From Physcomitrium patens (Eukaryota > Streptophyta > Bryopsida > Funariales > Funariaceae), in the NCBI RefSeq assembly GCF_000002425.4, contig NC_037271.1:13058014-13122013 (forward strand): a stretch of DNA of 64,000 bases, written 5' to 3'. The first letter of the stretch is position 1, and each line of letters begins with the position of its first letter. Under the pieces are notes generated by a model that was given only the letters and a program-made list of their open reading frames with translations, made no database searches and was not told where the DNA came from. The translations under genes and the position numbers were made by a program. Of this stretch, positions 59,696 to 64,000 are shown piece by piece.

Positions 59696-60257
59696 TGTCA
59701 CGGCCATAATCATGTAAGCTAATAATTACATATAGAAATAGGTAGAAGTAAGTAAAAGTAGATAAAAGTAAGTTAATTCTATAATATTTAATATGGAAGC
59801 TTCTTAGAAGCTTCCGAGATGGTGCTTTGACTTCATAGGTGTCTTTAATTGACTTTTTGGATTAGAAACATGGTCAACAAGTTGGCCATGTGCCACACAT
59901 GTTGTTAGCTTGAAGATCAAGCTAACTATGTGGCCCACACGTAGAAAAACTTGCCTTGTAAGTCAAGGCATGTGTCCTACAAAGTCAACACATATTGGAG
60001 GTCCTATAGAACGTCACCACGTAGCCCCTAGTTAGATAGTATATATAGAGACAAGAGTGAAGGCTTCTTCACTCTTGTCAACTCCTTTCTTGCTTCTAGT
60101 CTAGTTTCAAGGGTCTCTAGTTTTCTTGTCTTTTGGCAATAGCCATTCCAGTTCCTCTTTCGATATATATACTTATTTAAATATATTTTGTTACCTCTCT
60201 TTGAGTGAAGGCTCACTTGTCTGAATTATTTTTTTCATCGAGTTCTTGTCCTTGACA
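59696..60257 (+). repeat. 5' LTR of element E (562 bp)
   Basis: TGTCACGGCC...CCTTGACA. U3 contains the inverted repeat GAAGCTTCTTAGAAGCTTC near 59,813. The TATA box is TATATATA at 60,040-60,047, and an inverted repeat spans the predicted start site. Confidence 0.9.
60050..60081 (+). promoter_or_regulatory. Start-site inverted repeat and self-primer of element E
   Basis: GACAAGAGTGAAG (60,050-60,062) and CTTCACTCTTGTC (60,067-60,079) form a perfect 13-bp inverted repeat with a 4-nt loop. The predicted transcript start is A60,071, 31 nt after the TATA start and preceded by C. The first 11 nt, ACTCTTGTCAA, are complementary to 60,260-60,270. Confidence 0.7.
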
Positions 60258-60259
60258 GA

Positions 60260-60270
60260 TTGACAAGAGT
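60260..60270 (+). promoter_or_regulatory. Self-primer binding site of element E
   Basis: TTGACAAGAGT, 2 nt after the LTR end, pairs perfectly over 11 nt with the predicted mRNA start. Ten bases further on lies ATATCAGAGC (60,280-60,289), which resembles the core of the initiator-tRNA primer site but lacks the TGG. Confidence 0.75.
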
Positions 60271-60310
60271 ACACGTACAATATCAGAGCTTTGTCTAATC
60301 TTGATTAAGA

Positions 60311-60376
60311 GTGGATTACTCCATTTTCTTGATAAGATATAAGCGTATTAGAAGTTGCGGATTATCCTCTTCTAAA
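60311..60376 (+). promoter_or_regulatory. Leader hairpin of element E
   Basis: GTGGATTACTCC followed by a hairpin: TTAGAAG (60,348-60,354), 14-nt loop TTGCGGATTATCCT, CTTCTAA. The loop is nearly identical to element A, while one stem pair is G-C in A and A-T here. Confidence 0.5.
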
Positions 60377-60469
60377 CTGATATTGTCCTTAGTATTTTCT
60401 TTGTCCGCAAGTCCTCTTTTCTAACTTTCTTGAGCGATATTAGACATCTTCTCTCTTCTAAGTGTTATC

Positions 60470-61477
60470 ATGGCAAAACTTCTTGAAATGAAGAGTGCAA
60501 TGGCACAAATACAAGAGCAATTGAGGGAGTTAATGCTTGCAATGCATCAACTCAATTTACCACCGCAAGGAGCAACAAGATTGGCAAGAAGTGAAGATAT
60601 AGAAATGGTTGGAGCTGCTTCAACATCTGTACCAAACCATATCCTTTCTCCTATGGTGGAATGCCCTTCAAATGTTAGAGAACCAAGAATTGCCCTACCC
60701 GAGAAGTTTGATGGTACCAGATCCAAGTTTCGAGGATTTATCAATCAAGTGCAACTTGTGATTGAACTTCAACCCCAAAGCTATCCAACTCTAGGATCAC
60801 AAGTTACATTCATTGGTATGCTTCTTTCAGGTTCGGCACTATCGTGGTTTTCATCTCTTCTTGAAAGACGAGATCCAATATTGGATAATCTAGAGGCTTT
60901 TTTGGCGGAGTTTCGATCCATGTATGGAGAACATGATGCAATTTGTGTTGCAACCAATAAGATCCGTATTTTACGACAAGACAATCGATCAATAACGTTA
61001 TATGCTTCACAATTTTGATAACTTGCAACTGATATCAAGTGAGATGATGCTGCACTTATTAGCCAATTTCTCTCCGGATTACAATATGAGGTAAAAAAAT
61101 TAATGCTCAACTTACCTGATCCTCAAACATTGAGTCAAGCAATTGACTTTGTTGTGAAGTGCGACAATCGCCTTTTTGAATTCCGATCTGAGAACCGTAC
61201 AAGTGGACCTCAACGTTACTATAATTCAATGGCAACACCAACACCTCTTCAACACATACATTCGGAAGTAGAAGATATGCAAATTGATGCAGTACGTTTC
61301 AAACCTCTTACTGAGCAAGAAAAGACTCGTCGTCGTCAAGAAAGATTATGTTTATATTGTGGAGAACCAAAGCACATTGCTCAACATTGTCCAAAGAAAT
61401 GACGCAATCACAAAATGAGGAGTATGGCTGTGAAAGAAGATAATATGTCGGAAAACGAGTTTGTCCAGTTACAATAG
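60470..61477 (+). pseudogene. gag of element E (few stops)
   Basis: From ATG 60,470 to TAG 61,475: an N-terminal coiled-coil-like stretch, the gypsy gag domain (G-S-A-L-S-W-F-S-S-L near 60,835) and an intact CCHC knuckle C-L-Y-C-G-E-P-K-H-I-A-Q-H-C near 61,352. In-frame stops occur at 61,016 and 61,019, near 61,040, and near 61,400 (TGA where CGA is expected). Pol follows in the -1 frame, as in element A. Confidence 0.88.
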
Positions 61478-62030
61478 GGACCGTACTGATGGAACCTTGC
61501 ACAACTTCTAGTAAAGGTCCTATTCTCTCCTTAGAGCCCTCTCTTTGTTTTATATTAAATATTATTTTAGGACCTAAACATTACAAAGTCTCTGCCTTGT
61601 TAGATTCAAGAGCCTCAGCATGTTTTTTAGATGAAGAATTTACTAAAAGACATAGCATATCTTTAGTAAAGAAAACTAAACTTGTTCATGTAGAAGTCAT
61701 AGATGGTCGTCCATTGTCTTCTGGAGATATTACTCACGAAACCCTTCCTATAGAAGTAATAATCAATGGTCATAATAGTTTTGTAGTATTTAATATCATT
61801 AGATCTCCCTCTAATCCAGTCATTTTAGGTTTATCGTGGTTAGAAAAATACAACCCTCAAATAGACTGGATTTCGCGAACTCTTATTTTCTGTTAAAGTA
61901 TAACTAACAATGTAATTAAGCAAGTAGAGAGTCATAAGTCTAGTTCAATTAAAGCCATATTTATAGGTGCAAAAGCTTTCTTGCATGCTGCTATGAAAGA
62001 ATCACCATACATTATTTATGCTACACCCGT
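61478..62030 (+). pseudogene. Protease fragment of element E, truncated
   Basis: The frame holds a retropepsin: L-L-D-S-R-A-S-A-C-F-L-D near 61,600 (D-S-R where A has D-S-G), V-E-V-I-D-G-R and V-I-L-G-L-S-W-L-E-K. A TAA at 61,894 and the G insertion end it. The RT and everything further downstream are missing. Confidence 0.85.
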
Positions 62031-63354
62031 TGTCGTGTTGTAACACGAGTATACAGTGAAAATAAAAAGAAAGGGGAATTTTATTAATATTCAGTTACCT
62101 TGAATATTGGGAGCATCGATCAACTCGAGTACAAATACTGAGTGGTCAGGTTCAGTCACTCCGTTACAGTCAGCCGGGGCATACTGAAATGCTCCATTCG
62201 ATTCCAATAACGGGAGTCAGCAGGAAGAGAAGGACCAATTCACACGACGGGTTCGAGGAGCCAATTGGATCCAATTTCGATAATCCAATCTGGGTCCTCT
62301 TATCCAATATGAGACCTGAATTGGCCGGTCAACCCAATGTGGTCTAATTACGGGAAATCCAGGTCTTACTACGGATCTTAGCCAATCTGATGCGAGGACC
62401 AATTTGACCCAATTACGGGAACATCCAGGTTACTACGGGCATCTTTCCCAATATAGGACCTGAATTGGTCGGGCGACTCAATGTGGTCCCGATTACGGGG
62501 TTCGATTCTATTTCAGGCTATCCTGTTCTCTGTGCCGTTTCAGGGAACGTTGTTTTTGGTAAATGGATTTCTTAAAGGTAAAAACGGAGGAGAAAGCTTG
62601 ACGGCGAGAGCCAATTTCGGATCCAAGCTTGAGGTGGGAGCCAATTCCGGATCTAAGACGGAAGATTGAAGAAATTCAGAGGATAAGGTTAGGGGGGATA
62701 TAGTTTTGAGGAGGGGGGTTTTTTTTTTCAAGGGAATCGAGGGGGGAGCTAGTTTTCAAGCTTTTGCAAGGTTACCAGTTCGGTTTTCATTGGAGGTTTT
62801 TTGAAGATCAGGGGAATTAGAGAGAGGAGCTTCATGCTTCGGGTCGGGGAAGGAAAGACATAGAATTTGGATTTTTCTTCTTCGTAGAGTTTTGGGAAGA
62901 CTGAGGCAATCGCTGCTGAAGTCAGTGTTGTAATGGTGAATCGGGATTTTTAAATGAAGTGGGTTTGAATACTCTTGACTATTTGTGAAATCGAGTTACG
63001 TCTGTGATTGAAAGATTAAAAGGGTGTCTATAGGATTGAGTATGCGGAGTGAATGAAATTTATTGGGTTAATCTAACAAGACAGTCAATAGATACAAGAT
63101 CGTAAGTACAAAGCAGTATTGAAGGTTAACAGTTTGGGTTGTACGGGGTTCTCTGTAACATCTAGAGACCTACCGGCTGGGGCAAAAAAGGACTTTGACA
63201 AGCAGTCGAAGAGCACCCGTATAGATTTACGGTACATTGTTGCAGTCGTTTATATTCCAGCAGTCAAAAACTGATAGACTGCTTGACTATCGGCGAATCT
63301 CCATACTACCTTCTACAACCAGACGCTCGGCGCGTTCTCGAGCAGGAAAGCACG
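62031..63354 (+). repeat. 5' LTR of element G (about 1.3 kb)
   Basis: Begins TGTCGTGTTGTAACACGAG, where protease similarity of E stops, and ends near GGAAAGCACG, by alignment with the F LTRs. It contains a repeated block: 62,303-62,354 and 62,447-62,499 share AATATRRGACCTGAATTGG, CAATGTGGTC and ATTACGGG. The exact ends need the partner LTR. Confidence 0.65.
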
Positions 63355-63435
63355 TAATACGACATAAGTGGTGAACCCGACATGAAAGCTTGAGGTAGAA
63401 GGTATTGGATTTCGGTTGATTTTATCTTTATTTTT

Positions 63436-64000
63436 ATGGAAAACAAAAATAAAAATTTTGAAGGATTTTTGGGAGAAGTTTCTGGTGGGGAGTCTTCTAA
63501 AAGACAAGGTATGCACATGGATCCGTCTATTGCTAGTTTGTTTCAAGCCTTCTCATTGTCAAAGCAGCAACAGCAAAGCAATGATCGAAAGGAAGCTTTG
63601 GCAACCAAAGCATTGCAAGCAGTGGTCAATAAAATTGATCAATTTGATGGGAGGAATATTTCAAGGTATTTAAGATGTTATGTTCGTGAAATGGAATTAA
63701 ATCGGGTTTCTGAGAAGAAAATGGTTGCACTATTTGGACTTGCCACGATACTGGAGATAAGGGACCACATTACATCGATTACGGATCGTTGTGGGAATTC
63801 ATGGGAGGATTTTTCACATGCATTGAAAGACGAATATTTCTTGGAAGATGCTGATCGCGTTACTAAGAAGCTCTTTCTGGGATGGATTGAACGGCCCAAT
63901 AAGAATTTGCAAGCAACAGAGCTACTAAGGGAATTTGAGAGGCAGTACTCTCAATTATCGAAGGTAGAAAAATTGACATTGGAGCCGAACAAAGTTGATC
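63436..64000 (+). CDS. gag of element G, open to window edge (partial)
   Basis: From ATG 63,436 the frame stays open for 188 codons to the end of the window. It begins M-E-N-K-N-K-N-F and includes E-A-L-A-T-K-A-L-Q-A-V-V, then R-Y-L-R-C-Y-V-R-E-M-E-L-N, then F-S-H-A-L-K-D-E-Y-F, a retrotransposon gag capsid pattern. The homologous region of element F (3,638 onward) confirms the frame and shows the start codon as ATA there. The zinc knuckle and pol would follow outside the window. This start is the first ATG after the leader. Confidence 0.85.
   Translation, partial: MENKNKNFEGFLGEVSGGESSKRQGMHMDPSIASLFQAFSLSKQQQQSNDRKEALATKALQAVVNKIDQFDGRNISRYLRCYVREMELNRVSEKKMVALFGLATILEIRDHITSITDRCGNSWEDFSHALKDEYFLEDADRVTKKLFLGWIERPNKNLQATELLREFERQYSQLSKVEKLTLEPNKVD

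Larger units (their letters stand above)
59696..62030 (+). mobile_element. Element E: Ty3/gypsy element, 5' part, cut by element G
   Basis: 5' LTR, self-primer site, leader hairpin, gag and protease start, on the plus strand, of the same family as C, D and K but the best preserved. It was inserted into copia element I and is itself cut at about 62,031 by the LTR of G within the protease-RT linker. Only a handful of stops have accumulated. Confidence 0.9.
62031..64000 (+). mobile_element. Element G: long-LTR Ty3/gypsy element, 5' part, apparently young
   Basis: The LTR (62,031-63,354), leader and open gag run off the right window edge. It is related to element F by gag and LTR end. It is CG-rich compared with all other elements here and has no visible inactivating change, which fits its position as the last insertion in the nest. 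Confidence 0.8.

Noticed and set aside
1..64000. tRNA, rRNA or organellar genes
   Set aside because: No cloverleaf with a matching T-loop and acceptor stem and no rRNA motifs were seen on either strand by eye; a tRNA scan would be decisive.

Overview
The window looks like nuclear DNA of a land plant, most probably a moss (Physcomitrium-like). This is inference from three things: an intron-containing BOI-type RING gene, chromodomain Ty3/gypsy elements, and very AT-rich repeats with many (TA)n/(AG)n microsatellites. No bacterial, organellar or viral gene order is present. Nearly all coding sequence outside one gene belongs to retrotransposons in various stages of decay.

Left block (1-25,381): a minus-strand gypsy copy runs off the left edge (D, 1-1,663). 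It is followed by a long-LTR gypsy element (F, 1,742-11,552) that carries a nested LTR, a Ty1/copia scrap, and a minus-strand gypsy copy (K, 12,980-25,381). K is split by a better preserved chromovirus (A, 17,494-23,627, 5-bp target duplication CCTTT).

Middle island (about 26,240-42,271): this stretch is GC-richer and holds one convincing host gene, a four-exon BOI/SBP1-type RING E3 ligase on the minus strand (37,013-38,669, 397 aa). The rest of the island shows no supported gene. It is split by an AT-rich, microsatellite-rich stretch (31,831-34,640) with two small gypsy scraps.

Right block (42,272-64,000): a decayed full-length relative of D, K and E (C, 42,272-49,926, with a nested solo LTR) comes first. 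Next is a nest that dates itself by position: minus-strand chromovirus J (50,890-55,984) has Ty1/copia element I in its LTR, I is interrupted by gypsy element E (59,696), and E is cut off by gypsy element G (62,031). The gag of G is still fully open at the window edge.

Main discovery: elements A and E (and, in decayed form, D, K and C) carry a Tf1-like self-priming signature. Exactly 11 nt at the predicted transcript 5' end (31-32 nt after the TATA box) are perfectly complementary to 11 nt lying 2 nt after the 5' LTR. A and E differ at three positions, and all three covary. The 11-mer is also the right arm of an inverted repeat over the predicted start site. The same lineage has a conserved accessory ORF between pol and the 3' LTR (seen in A, C and K) and a covarying leader hairpin. 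The A LTR has perfect heat-shock-element ladders just upstream of its TATA box, and LTRs of the unrelated J family have shorter ones. Decay is dominated by C-to-T/G-to-A change: every in-frame stop in A can be made by one such transition.
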